From Ceratotherium simum simum (Eukaryota > Chordata > Mammalia > Perissodactyla > Rhinocerotidae), in contig NW_004454182.1 of assembly GCF_000283155.1 (NCBI RefSeq), forward strand, positions 7,893 through 71,892: a stretch of 64,000 nt of DNA, in the 5' to 3' direction. Shown here in pieces: positions 12,335 through 24,494 of the stretch (positions are counted from its first letter, which is position 1; every line of letters starts with the position of its first letter). The position numbers and the translations under genes are program-made. The notes under the pieces are model-generated. The model saw only the letters and a list, made by a program, of their open reading frames with translations. It was not told the origin of the DNA and did not search any database.

Positions 12335-12590
12335 GAATGGAATTTTAACAACTCCCCCTCACAGAAGGGGCATAGTCTTGAAGCATATTGGGGTTACCCA
12401 GAAGAGAAAAAGAGCTGGGACCAGGGGAGACTCACCCACAGATCATCACAGGACTCTGTCAGTTCCTTACAATTTTGAGATGTCCTGGGACATTTCTAGA
12501 GTTCAACCATCCTCTGCTGCTCTGACTACCTATAGAACAAACCATGACAAATGGGTGTACCCCAATTTCAAGTCCCCAAATGGGAGAAAA
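12335..12590 (+). repeat. Diverged repeat, inverted partner of 155-410
   Basis: This is the plus-strand copy of the element at 155-410. The short frames in the two copies translate to similar peptides (K-R-x-R-G/A-x-x-RGDSP...HRTLS), which reflects shared DNA rather than a demonstrated gene. Confidence 0.65.
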
Positions 12591-12599
12591 ATTACTGGG

Positions 12600-15050
12600 A
12601 CCCAGACCTATTCAGTGTTTCAGTGTGAGACAGGTAGTGAAGCTCTGGACAAGACTGCCCTTTCCCTCATCTCAGATTGTTCCCCCAACTCCAGGTAACC
12701 CTCCAGGTTTTTCCATAATATACTTTCATTTAGGCTTCACTGCTTTTCTTCATGTCATTTGCAAAGTTCCAAGATGTGCCCTGGTCCCAGCCTCTCAGTA
12801 ATTATACAGGAGTAGAATGGGCTCCTGAGTTTGGACCCTTGGAGGATATGTAACTCTTCTCTATTTCTCTCCATGTTCGTGTCTTTGCCCAGAGATGTCT
12901 TTGCACACAGTGTAAGAGGAAGAGACACAGGCTCCATAGGTTCCAACACCGAAAGATTGGTTAAAACTCCCACGTTCCTCACGTCTGTCCTTGTTCCATC
13001 TCACTTTGAATTATGTTAAAGGGCCTGGGGTTCCTTGGTGCCTCAGGCTTCCATGGTTTCAGGTTCTCCTTCACCTTGTTTGACCCCAAGGGTTGAGGAC
13101 TACGGCCCTGTCCCAGCACTTCAGAGGGTGCCTCCTGCTTCTTGCCTTGTGCCCAAAGGTTCTGCAGTCCTTGCACTTCACCTGTGGGCGTAGGAGGAGG
13201 TGGTCACTGAGTCAGCAGAAATCACAGGCAGATTTAAAGGTGAATATACTGTTGTACTTTGAGAGATGAATATTGGTTTCAGAAAGGAGACATAGTCACG
13301 TGACCCTTTATGTGCCAACATGCTATAAATATTGTCCTGCCCAAAGCCTGTGTTGATGAGGGGTCCTAGGAGGATGGATTAGATGGTCTAAAGATGAGGA
13401 GACTGAGCCAGATTTAAAGATTTGGATAAACTCCAGCCTGGACATGACACTAAGTAGGAGTGAGGTTGTTCCTCCAAGTCTCTGAATGGACCCATGTGCC
13501 TGGTGATGAGGTCCCAAGGTAGGCAATCCTTGGATGAGAAATGACAAGGAAGTTGTGGACACAGAATTGTGCATGTCTGAACCCTGTCTCTGGATTTCAT
13601 GCCATCCCCTGGTTCCCGATAGACATAAGCCTGCACTTACCCTGGGATCCTCCTCCTCTGGTAGGGAAGCCCTCTGCGCCACTGGTCCCTTCTGTCGCTT
13701 CTTCCCTTTCTGGGTATTAAAGAGTCTGGAGGGCCGGTCCTGGGTGAAACGGCCCACCATTTGCCTCACCTCCTTGGAGAGTCACCTCAGTCTTCCTTGG
13801 GACTTGATTTTTGGATTTCCTGAGTCAAAAGAAAAAGAAAACTTTCAGATTCACAGAGACAGAAGTCCCTCGTGCACCTTATTCAGTGAGGGATGAGGAG
13901 GCATCATGACCGCTAAGTCAGACACATTTCTCACAAAGAGATGTATCATTCCCAGACTTTTTCCATCCTCTTTCCTGATTACCTAACCTCAGTAGAAGAC
14001 TCTGACTTAAACAAGACACGTGACTTGTAAATGGTGAATTTAGTTTTGCACACTTGAATGACTGATTTTACAGAACTTGTTTAGACCTATTACATTTCAT
14101 TGCTTTAAGAGAAAGAAAGAAAACATTTGCTTGGAGTTACAAAATAATCAAGGTTATGGGAATGCTACATTTAATCCTGTGGCACACATATTCAAAAATT
14201 CAGAACAAATTCTGCTTTCCTCTTCAAAACTTGAATGCCATATTTGACATGAGATGAGGAAATTCCAAAATATGAATTCCAAATTAAATATAGAAAAATT
14301 ATTTTCCACTCTACTAGAATGACAGCTTCACAGCTGAGAGTCTGGGCTGTTTATTGACTCCTTTATCTTCAGTGCTTTAATTTTCAACTAAGTTCTAGTA
14401 AAGGTGAAATGAATATATTTCATCTAAGGATGAACAAATAAATTAGTCTTTAAATTTCCGTAACCAAAACTGCCAGGTTTCTATAACTGCTCACACACTG
14501 TCTCATTCAGTTCAGGGTGTATATTGCCTTTGAAACTTGAACTTTCATGTAATAATCAGCATTTACAACGATGCATTTTTCTCAGTCTCTTTCCTAAGAA
14601 ATACTATTAAAATGAAAGAGTCTTTCCACAATCACTTAAAGCCACATCACTACATACTTTTCCCACTGTACTATTTCTCTGAGGGATGATCTGAGGACCA
14701 AATCTGTAGAGAAAAGCAGCCTGAAATCCAGCTGTCCTTTCCCCCTCTGTCAGTGGATCCTCAGAAAGGTGGATGCTGGACAAACTCCTTTAGACGGGAT
14801 GCGGTTTCTAGGATGCCTGAGGAGGGGTCGTGAGGAAGTTTGATTTCCAGCCTGACTCTTATACTGTTTCAGGTTCTTCTGACTGTTCAGGTGATCTAAT
14901 CCAACCAACTTAATCAAGTCACATTTGATCTGATCCCTTTTTGAGGCCATGCACCAAAATTTGTTGTTTACCATTTCCATACATTTTAAAAAATATGTGT
15001 ACACATATGCATACTTTTAAAAACGTATATTTTCTCTAAGATTAAAAAAA
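12600..15050. other. No gene recognised
   Basis: There are short frames only, including 120 and 148 codons on opposite strands at 13.3-13.9 kb, which overlap each other and show no domain. Confidence 0.35.
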
Positions 15051-15059
15051 ATTGTGGAT

Positions 15060-15240
15060 ATGTTTGTTTCTTCACCTTGCATTTTTTGGTAAAATATAAA
15101 TAACATAAAATTTACCATTCTAACCATAGTTAATTGTACATTCTGTGGCATTAAGTACATTCACACTGTTGTGCAACCATCACCATCATCCATCTCCAGA
15201 GCTTTTCATTTTCTACACCTGAAAACCTGTGCCGGTTAAA
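15060..15240 (+). mobile_element. LINE-1M-type 3' UTR fragment
   Basis: TAAAATTTACCATTCTAACC, GTGGCATTAAGTACATTCAC and TTGTGCAACCATCACCATC are hallmarks of a common old mammalian LINE-1 3' region. The piece is short and diverged. Confidence 0.55.
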
Positions 15241-15399
15241 CAGTTCTTCCAATGCATAGATATAGACACAGGTGCATTTCTCTAAGTAATAATCATCATT
15301 GATATGAAGGTAAACATTGCTTAATGGCTCATATCAATGTCTCCATCTGTAATCCGTTACCTCCTGGGTCATCCTAGCCCTCTCCCTTCCCTTGTCTGT

Positions 15400-16050
15400 A
15401 ACTTCCCTCTCCAATCCTGAGAGGGCCCCTAAGGGGCTCACATCGAGCGCAGAATAGCGAGCTCTGAGAGTCCTGCACTGCTCCCAGACCACCGGCAGAG
15501 GGCGCCCGAGTGCACCTATTCCGGCCTTCCCTGGCGGGCAGGCGTGTTGCGCATGTGCATTCCGCCCTGGACCTCGAGGCCGCGTGTGCAGGGAGAACAG
15601 GGACTCTGTCGCTTCGGACAAGGTGGTGTCGCGTCTACAGTGAGTAAAATCCTGGTTGGGGCCGGGCTGCTGAGCAGGGAGCTTGCTGCGGCTTCTCCGG
15701 GATATTTTCTCTCAGCTGTCGAGCTAGAGCCTTGCATATTCTGGGCCGTCCCCGCGTGTCTCGGTCCTCGCCCCTCCTGCAGGGTCGTAACCAGGCTTCT
15801 CGTGCAGAAGGCCCCGCTCCCCGAGGGCTCGGGGGGCGACATCAGAGCACGTGCAGCACCTGTTACGGATTCAAGATCCTTTCTGGGCAGAAATCTCGAT
15901 ACAGATGCAGAGAGAGGGAACCGCGTGCACAGTTGTGAAGGGAACGCATGAAATGTCCTGACTTTCGGTGGAAGGACCTGGGGACACGGAGGGGCCGGGT
16001 CAGGACACGCCCAGTCCCCGGGCGGCAGGAAAGACGTCTGCAGCTCTGTG
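15400..16050. promoter_or_regulatory. CpG-rich promoter, candidate first exon of KZNF locus A
   Basis: CpG density and GC content rise sharply here against AT-rich flanks. The region has an NRF1-like TGCGCATGTGCA at about 15548, a CTCF-like core at 15492-15504, and a possible first-exon donor CTACA|GTGAGTAAA near 15640. It lies about 6 kb upstream of locus A exon 2 on the same strand, and such promoters are usual for KZNF genes. Transcription start and direction are inferred. Confidence 0.55.
15492..15504 (+). promoter_or_regulatory. CTCF-like core motif
   Basis: CCGGCAGAGGGCG matches the CTCF core pattern CCASYAGRKGGCR at all but one position. It sits at the edge of the CpG-rich promoter. 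The match is by eye; occupancy is unknown. Confidence 0.45.
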
Positions 16051-16059
16051 CGCGCTTCT

Positions 16060-17350
16060 GTTCGTTGTTAGCGGGTAATTTTTCCAAAACAGTGAAAGTC
16101 GTTGAAAAGATAATGAAAAAATGAAAAGTCGGTGTATTTAAATTCACAGTATTATAAACGTTAATATCTTATTTACATCCAAACCATAACATTTCCTAGC
16201 TATAAAGGAAGTTGCCTCATCTATACTGTATTTAAAATAATGGTCCTCAGCTTATCTTATTTTCGAATTGAAGTATTACCATGACTAGCATTTGCTCATG
16301 ACCCAGTGAAAGTGTTAGATGACTTTAAATTAATTTCAGCTTACTGACATGTTTTCTGCAGGACCTCGCTGTGATAGACATTGTTAAAATAAATAAATCT
16401 AGGACACTACCAATTTTATTAAATTTTTATAAAAAGACAAGGTAGGGAAAATACTGATTTTGAAACAAAAGCTTGTACTCAAAATGAGAATATATTGTTT
16501 AACATTTCTTCGTAATCATTTATGATTTATTAAAAGATATCCTGAGACATCTAAATTCTAAATTTTATTGTTTAAAAAATCAGTTAAAACACATTCTGCT
16601 TACACTTAAAATCAGTTATGAACTGTGGCTCAATTATTCTGAGAGGTGAAATATTTTTAAACTATGTAGTAGTTATTTACAGTCCTTAAAAGGACATAGC
16701 AAGATTTCCTTGGAGAGACCCAAGCAGGGTTGGCTTTCTTTTCCTTTGTATTAAACTATACACCCTCTAGAACCCTCGCAATGTTTCAATTCTTGAATAT
16801 ATCATACATATGAAAATAAACATCTTGTCTTCTCTAGTGCCGCATTTTTCTTTTTAATTTCAAAAGTGTTACCAGTGTGGTTCTACTGAAATGTTCTCTT
16901 AACAAATTCAGAACAAGCTGAACTGATGTGTTGGCTAAGAGGTGCTATGTAAAGACAATAATTTTTGTTTTACTTATAAAGGTGCATCTTACCCTGTTTA
17001 ATCTTATGTGTGGTGGTGCTGGGTGGGGGTTGAGAGTATTAGTATTAAAGAGCAGCTTAGTGAATTAGCTCAGTTCTCACAACAGTGTGTGGATCAGCCG
17101 TGCACCCTCCTGAGCCCAGAGAATAGGGAAGAATTGGTGCCCAGGTGCCAATGACAGCCAAGAAAGGTCTGCAGTATGGCTTTTAAGGTGAAAAGTGGGC
17201 TTTACAGGCTTTCAGTAATAGCCAGTTCTGAACTGTAAGGGGAAAACAAGGATTCACTCTGGATTTAGGAATTTAACCAAGGCCAAAGTACTAGTTACAG
17301 ATGAACCAAGACTAGAACTCATTTTTTTTCTTCCTCTCAGACTTTCTTCT
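16060..17350. other. AT-rich sequence, probable locus A intron 1
   Basis: No coding signal was found. It lies between the CpG-rich promoter and a minus-strand LINE-1 fragment. Confidence 0.4.
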
Positions 17351-17364
17351 TGTTTAATTAATAT

Positions 17365-18010
17365 AATAGATTAACTTCTTATTGAGATATTATTGACGTA
17401 TAGCATATTACTTTCAGGTGTACAACATAGTGATTAGATATTTGTATATATAGTGAAATGATCACCACATTAAGTCTAGGTAACATCCATCTCCACACAC
17501 TTATAAATTTTTTTTCTTGTGATGAGAACTTTTCAGATGTCCTCTCTTAATAACTTTCCAAAATACAATACAGTGTTATTAACTGTAGTCACCATGTTGT
17601 GCATTACATCCCCATGACTTATTTATTTTATAACTGGAAGTTTGTACCTTTTGACTCCTTTCACCCATTTCACACACACCCTAACTCCCGCCTCTGGCAA
17701 CCACCAATCTGTCCTTTTATCTGAGTTTTTTTTTTTCAGATCCCACATATAAATGAGACCATAGGGTATTTGTCTTTCTCTGTTTGTTTTACTTCGTTTA
17801 GCATAATGCCCCCAAGGTCCGTCCATGTTGTTGCAAATGTCACTCTTTTTTATGGATGAATCACATTAAGATATATATATATATATGACCACTGAGGTTG
17901 CTTACGTGTCTCAGCTCCTGTAAATAATGCTGCAGTGAACCTGAGGGTGCAGATATCTTCTTGAGTTAGTATTTTCATTTCCTTCAGATAAATACCCAAA
18001 GTAGAATTGC
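17365..18010 (-). mobile_element. LINE-1 3'-end fragment, minus strand
   Basis: The plus strand shows the reverse complement of an old LINE-1 3' region, with AGGTGTACAACATAGTGATT, CACCATGTTGTGCATTACATC, and GTCCGTCCATGTTGTTGCAAATG near the 3' end of ORF2. A short (AT)n lies at about 17869-17886. It sits in the putative first intron of locus A. Confidence 0.7.
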
Positions 18011-18014
18011 CCAC

Positions 18015-21000
18015 AGGCTGAGAGTATTTTGATAGCTTAGACCCAATTAAAAATAAAGACTGATCAGCTTGCTGTTAATTCCCTGCAGAGTTTACAGAAC
18101 AGGCCAAAACCCACCAAGTACTGAGATTTTTGGATGGTTTAGAATACCAATAGGATTTCAGGAATCACTCCATTTTTCATAAGTGCATCTAAATGATTAA
18201 TTTAGTTAGAGGGAAAATTTTATGTTAAACTAGTTGTTCCTTGATTGGCTGTATCTTGATTGACATCCAAGGTAAACAGGGTCTGTGCATTGTATTGTAA
18301 ATCTGATGATGTTATCAACTACATCAAAGTGAGTCCAAAAACAAGTGTATGTCTGTTCCTGGAGAGACTGAGCTCTGAGCTCAGAAATGTGGTGACAGCA
18401 ACTCGACAACCTCACAGTATCACAGGTTTTCCATCTACTTAGGTTTTGGTGAGTACTGGAGGAAATTTCCCCTGGTCAGACCTAATCTCCTTTGTTTTGT
18501 CAGTGAACATTAATTATGAAGAGGATTGTTTACTCAGACTGAGGACATTTGTATTAATCATCTGAAGGCAGATTAGGTGATTGTGTGTGTGAAATTTCTG
18601 TTTATTAATAATCCATAAATTGTAGTCAAAGAGAAATTTCCCTTATGATTTTGCAGGTGGTTTTTCTGCAGTTAGTCTTGACAAGGAAGGAAGGAACACA
18701 CAAATAAATGCATAGTGAGAAATTAGATGAGTGACCCAAAGGAAAAGTAGGGTTCTACTCAAGACAACTAATGGAGAAGGAAAGGCTCACTTAGGTAGTG
18801 GTTCAAAGAAGGGATCTCTGAAGAAATGGCATTTAATCTCAGACTGAAACCTAGTGAGTGTGGTGTGGTCCTGTATGGGTCGATATTGGGGTGAAAATGA
18901 AGGATGATGATAGTGCTCAGTGTAGAGGTAACAGCAATGCTCAGTTGTGTGGTTCTGAAAAGTAGTGTCAAAGATAAATCCTTGGATATCTAGTGGAACC
19001 ATTGTCTGCCTTTGAAGACTAGAAGATGAGGAATTTTTATTTAAAAAAGAGTTAATGCCTTCATTTTGAAATATATTTCATTTTACGTGCCTGTAATACA
19101 TAAAAGTGGAGATTATAGCTCAGACATGGAATCTAGATTTGAGTGTTTAGTTATGAGTTTAGAGATAACAATGGAAGAAATTGAAACAAGCGAAGGAGCG
19201 TTATGAGATTTCCAAGATAGCATATTGTAAGAAGAGAGAAAAGGAGTAGGATTGAACCTTGAGGTAGTTCACCACTATTGTTTGAGGAGGAGTCCTGGAA
19301 GGAGGGACTAGAATATTTTAAAGACAGCAATCTTAGCTGTCAGAGAAGCCTAGGAAAAAGAAAGTTCCCAAAAGGAGATCATGTGCCAATAGTGCTTTGG
19401 TTCCAAGTAAAAGGCTGAGAACACACATTGGATTTAACTTTGGGGGAATAACTGTGATCTTATCAAGTTTATTAACGTGAGGATCATTATTTTTGTAAAT
19501 CAGAGAGCGAGGGAGTATGAGGAAATTGTAAGTGAATGCTGTTTTTTCAATTTCATTTTGAATGGAAAAAGGTCATGTGGCAGGAACTAGATGTAAATTG
19601 GTTAGAGGAGGTTTTTGTTTCCAGAATGGAGAGATGAAATGAGTTTAAGGAGATGGCTGTGGAAGTAATCAAGAGGTTACTGGTAAAGGAAATTCAGTTA
19701 TAGTCAACATTTTAAAATATTTGTGGGAAGAGGAGAGAAAAGGTTACAATTGGAAAACTTGGATTTCATCAGGAATAGAGATGATTTTTCAGATTTTACA
19801 AGAGAGGATACACTGATGGATTGGAATGCAGGAATAATTGTAGATTTAATAACAATGAGCTGAAGTAGTTCTTCAAATTATCTTTTTCGTCTCTGCAGTA
19901 GGAAGCGAAGCCATTTTTGAAAAATGAGGAAAAAGGTGAGAATCTGTGAGATTCGAAAGGCACAGGGAATGTTGAAATATTTATTAAGCATGGGAGAATG
20001 AGTTTATTCTTAAGCCATAGTAGGATGCCAGATATTTAGAAAAAGCCTTCAGGAGATTTGTGACACTGTAATTAGACCAGATCAATACCTAATCGTGTGC
20101 TGTGACAGATGCAGAGACATCTGGCGTCGGGGTCTGTATCAGCAGATGCAGAGATGATCTAAGGGGCATGAGAATTGTTGGTCTTGGTGTGTATATGTTG
20201 AAATGAGTATGTGTGTGTTGCAATGATCAATAAAGATGAGAGGTGGGGGCTGATTTTGGAAATTGGGGTCACTGAACTGGAGGTTCCCACGTAGTAGGAG
20301 AACTTGAGTGTGGGGAGTAAATGTATGAACAGGCTAAAAGCACAAGGTGTGTGAGGGAGGAGTCTCTGGTCATGGATCTGACAGGTGACATGAACAGGTT
20401 AAATGTGGTTCTGGTGTCTGCCTTCAAGATGAGCAAGTTTAGGGATTTGACATGCAGAGGTGGGCAGAGCTCATTTTAAATTCTAACTCTGTCAATTTCT
20501 GGATATGCAATTGTGTCATATAAATAAGCTTTCTGAACCTAGAGCACATCACTTGTTAAATGTGTAATTAATCCATAAAGGCAGGCTTATTGTGAGTATT
20601 AAATGAAATGTATGTATGTAAAATTATATATGTAAATTCTACTCAGAGAGTCTCAAGTAATACTAACAGATTTTTTTTTTGTCTTTCCAGTCCCTCAAAG
20701 CATTTTCATCATGTCCTGTTCTTGGCACATCATAAGTGTTTGTTAATGCAGTACGTGTAGTTACAAAGATTTTTTTAGGTAGTAAACTTTAGAGTTGACA
20801 AACTCTTTCATATACTTAAATTATGAAATGCAGAGATAATCTTGTTGATAAAAATAACTAGAACTCCAGACACCATTTCACTGAGATATCCCAAGCAGTC
20901 AATGCATTTCCTCCAAACATAAACCCCTTCATTCTGTATTGTATGAGCCTATCTGTCTATGGGGTTTGTGCGTCACAACAATACAGTATGACGAATGCAC

Positions 21001-21700
21001 TCCTGCTTCTTTCCTGTGCAAGGGGTTGTATGTGCTGGACTTCATGATAAGTCACTGAACGCTTGAGGGATGGGTCTTTGAATTGTTCCAGCTCAACATT
21101 AAAGACATTTCAGTGTTTCTTGGCCACATATGCAAGTCTATGAGGTATACAGCTAAGGTTGAGTCACTAAGGTTGCGTGAATCCCACATGTGAAGGAGCC
21201 AAGATGACTGAGGGCAAGTGTATCTTGGGGGTTAGGACAGGGTACAGGAGAGAGAGTGTGGGGCAATAATGAGCTGAGATGGGTCTTAGAAAACCATGCT
21301 GGTGAACCTCACCAAGAATTATAAAATCAGAAATTCCAGAATGATGCCCTGGGTTATGGATATAAGAGTCTCCAGGTGACAAGAATCAAGTTCTCCTAGA
21401 ATTTGGTGCCAAGTATGGAATTAAATAATACATCTGAATATCATGTCTAATTAAACTATAAATCCCTATACTTTTGTTATTTCTGGAATGGGGATATTAA
21501 TATCTCCTTTATGAGCATCAATAGCCAAATGCTTCCTATTGTTGACCCTCCTCCCCATTTCTCCTTGTTCACTCTGCAGTTACATGTGGGTTGGACTATG
21601 GGAGGGAGTCGCTACCGTGTGAATGTTTGCGGATTCAGGATGGGCATATCTAGAAATGTCAGGAAAGACTGGAGTCTCGTGGTTTCTTTCTTTTTTCTCA
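18015..21700. other. Probable locus A intron 1, with a MIR-like piece near 20.45-20.67 kb
   Basis: Long AT-rich stretch without coding signal. Around 20440-20670 the pattern TTCTAACTCTGTCAATT...GAACC...TTGTGAGTATTAAATGA resembles a forward MIR SINE. The rest is unassigned. Confidence 0.4.
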
Positions 21701-21701
21701 G

Positions 21702-21787
21702 CTTTGTCTGCTTCTTTATTCGACTGTTTCTGGGTGAAAATACACGGGAAGACGGGGGCGACTGAGGTGTAGACAATGCAACCACAG
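21702..21787 (+). CDS. Locus A exon 2: 5' UTR plus start codon (MQPQ)
   Basis: A pyrimidine tract and CAG acceptor (AG at 21700-21701) precede an 86-bp exon that ends at a good donor, CAG|GTGAGT, at 21788. The ATG at 21776-21778 encodes M-Q-P-Q, ends in phase 0, and joins directly to the KRAB-A exon. Locus B has a recognisable copy of the same exon (62378-62464 on the minus strand), including the stretch around the start, which supports the boundaries. The upstream 74 bp would be 5' UTR. The start is chosen because it is the only ATG giving an open frame into KRAB-A. Confidence 0.75.
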
Positions 21788-23091
21788 GTGAGTAGCACTT
21801 GCTCTTTCTCCTGAATTGATACCTTTGTCCAGGGGATGAGGAGATTTCTCTTCTTGCCCTGGATCTTCTGTGTGCCCCCTTGAAATATTAGTGTCAGTCA
21901 CATTGCATCAGGACTCTGGGAGGCTCGTGGAAGGTCAGAGACTGATCAAACAATAATCCGCTACCCAATACTTACACTAATTTATTGCGGAAGAAAATTG
22001 TCTTTGAAGAAAAGGTGAAGAGTTGTTTTTTCTCCTCCATCCCATGGCCTCGGCTAGGAAGGAACTCACTCATTAACCCTGTTGGTGTCTGCAGTGGGCT
22101 TAGGCATGTGGTGAACACAGATGAGAGAGATGAGTAAGAGCAGAAGTTTACAGTCTTGTAGGGAGGGAGATGTTTCTTCAGGTGAGTTCAGTCCATCAGT
22201 GTTTCTGATGCTGCAGAGGAGGGCTGTGCAGCATTGAGATGGGGGTGGGGGAGCAAGAGAGCAATGAGGAGTCATTTAGTTACTTTCTCCAATTTTAAAC
22301 TTACTAAAGTTTTTATAGAACATACTTCAACATTTTAATAACTTAACAAAAGAAAAATTTCTCCTTACCACTCTTGTCCCCAACAACCCAGTTTCCCTCT
22401 TTATAATTAAACTTTGTTCAAATTTGAAAAAGCAAATAAATGTTTGGTGAGTATTGTTTTCTTAATATTGGCTGTGCATTGAGAAGGATTTTAATAGAAT
22501 AAAACTTAAATACCTATAGCAGTTTTTGAAGGACTGGAAAGATCAGGTTCAATTGAGAGGCTACTATTACCCATGAGCATGTAGACAGGATGATGATACA
22601 GGAGAGGTAATGACAACCAATGCTTGGAGGTCCCAGAGAGAATTGACATGCAAAGCTTTACCACAGGAGGGTCAGGCTAGCATGTTCCTTACGGACAGCA
22701 GGCTTAGGGCCCCCTGGGTTTTGCTTCTGAAATGTAAGTCTTATGGCTTATCATGAACACGTGAGTTATGTAGAGAGAGACTACACCTATTTATCCAGGC
22801 CCAGTCAGTCCTGCAGAATGTTGGGCATTGCTACGTCCAGATTATTTCCCACCAAACCTCATCAGAATCGTTCATATTGAGGTTATGTTTGCAAAATGTG
22901 CGTACATTTATGTGGATGTATGTGAATGACACATGATGTGTCAGCACAGAGCAACATTGACTGGAACCCCAAAGAGTGTTAGAGCTTTCCATGCATGCAG
23001 CAGCCCGTCCCCAGCACTATCACGTCCAGCATACTCCATGGTCCTTGCTAGGGAAGGCCCTGGCTGAATCAAAATGTCCTTGATGCTTTAG
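21788..23091 (+). other. Locus A intron 2
   Basis: Bounded by the donor GTGAGT and acceptor TTTAG. No coding signal or recognised repeat. Confidence 0.55.
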
Positions 23092-23203
23092 GAATCAGTG
23101 ACCTTCAAGGATATAGCTGTAGACTTCACCCAGGAAGAGTGGGCCCTGCTGGACACGTCCCAGAGAAAGCTGTATGATGACATTAGTCATCTGGTCTCCA
23201 TGG
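23092..23203 (+). CDS. Locus A KRAB-A box exon, 15 bp short
   Basis: The acceptor is TTTAG|GAATCAGTG and the donor TGG|GTGAGT. The translation contains [19 protein letters not shown] followed by [17 protein letters not shown], a clear KRAB-A box with the EEW core. The usual KRAB-A exon is 127 bp; this one is 112. The 15 missing bases fall between LY and ISHLVS, where family members carry R-D-V-M-L-E-N. The frame is kept, but the MLE motif needed for TRIM28 binding is gone. The DV pair near the start reads DI. Repressor function through TRIM28 is therefore doubtful even if the exon is translated. Confidence 0.9.
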
Positions 23204-23931
23204 GTGAGTCTCTCAACACTGATTTATTCAGTCAACAAGTATCCAGAACAGCTTCCCCACATGCCCCCGCTCAGCCCTCATTCAGATTCCTTCAGGGTTA
23301 TTAAAACTCCTTGAAGATAATTTGTTTATTTCTTTATTTACTTACACCTATTTTGTCATCCCAAAAGATTTCAGATTTCCTGACCACTCTTTCATGTCTT
23401 TCTTTCTTCTTGATCTCTAACAGCCAGGACTGTGCTGGGAATCCAATGGATATTTTTAAATAAATGAATGAAAGTATTAAATATTTACTGAATAACTATT
23501 CTTCTCTATACACTCACCTGGTGGTTAAAAATTTATTCGTGGAAATTAATCTAATTATCTATTTCCAAATACAAAATATATTGTTTTGGTGAAACCTCAA
23601 TGCATTGGATTTTTTTTAAAAATGAAGTTCAGCCTACTGTGGGGACATTTAATTCCTCCTTTGTTGAAAACCCTGAGGTTTCCACACTCTGTCTTTGACT
23701 TTACGCCTGCACATCAGCAACAAGAAATTCTCCCTATGTTGTCACGTGCCATGATGTTCTTCGTGCGCTGGTGAAGGACCTTGAATGTCGTCATCATTCC
23801 AGGTGCTCTTCTCTGGGCTGTCCTTCAGTGTTCACCTTGTTCTTCCTTGATATTCTTCGCTGAAACTAAAGAGCATGCATGGTTCTCAGCACAGAATCCA
23901 AAGCTGATGAACCATTTTTCCCCACAAACAG
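23204..23931 (+). other. Locus A intron 3, homologous to locus B intron
   Basis: Positions about 23600-23925 align with the reverse complement of 60185-59860. Shared blocks include TGGGGACATTTAATT / TGGAGACATTTAATT, GGACCTTGAATGT / GGACCTTCAATGT, and AGCACAGAATCCAAA / AGCACAGAATTCAAA. This shows that the loci share introns and not only exons. Confidence 0.7.
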
Positions 23932-24027
23932 GGTATGAAGTCTGCAAATCAGATGTGATTTCTCAGTTGGAACGAGGAAAGGAGCTGTGGAGGGAAGGAA
24001 GAGGATTTCCCCAAGGCCTGAGTCCAG
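23932..24027 (+). CDS. Locus A KRAB-B box exon
   Basis: This 96-bp exon lies between acceptor AACAG|GGTATG and donor CCAG|GTGAGC. It enters and leaves in phase 1, as expected for KRAB-B. The translation includes GYEVCKSDVISQLERGKELW and ends in FPQGLSP, a typical KRAB-B box. It has no internal lesion. The B box supports KRAB-A repression and does not act alone. If the donor is skipped, the frame continues about 28 codons into the intron before a stop near 24115. Confidence 0.88.
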
Positions 24028-24494
24028 GTGAGCTCCAGGCTGCTGTGCTCAGTACCAGGAAGATCCTGATCCTGGGAGAGCAGGGCCTGGGAAAGGTCAG
24101 CTGCATATTTCCTTGAGTGATTTATATTTTTAGAAAAGTGTAGAGGACATCAGGGCCTGTCTTCTCTTCTGTACTTCCTCTTAGACTCAGAAAAGGAATG
24201 CTCATGCCCTCTTGGAGATAAAGTTTCACTTGTCTCATTTTGACAGTTTTTCTTCTTTTTACCTTACTGACATCCAAACTTGATTGTATTGTTTCTCTTA
24301 TTTCAATCCTGCAAATAGTTTCTAATTTCAGTTTCCTGACCTGTGTTCTACTCACTGATGTATTCCTCCTTTTCACATCCTTTCCCTGTGTAAGGGTCAG
24401 CGTTTGAAACATCCACACACAGGCCTTGCGTGCTTTCTACAGTTTTCCCCTTCTCATGCCACACTGGTAATTTATTCATTTTACATTATTTTAG

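Noticed and set aside
24028..24116. Extended KRAB-B frame (GELQAAVLSTRKILILGEQG) as an added domain with a nucleotide-binding-like loop
   Set aside because: It is intron sequence after a good GTGAGC donor and is open only for 28 codons. The G-x-x-G-x-G-K-like look is a short chance match.
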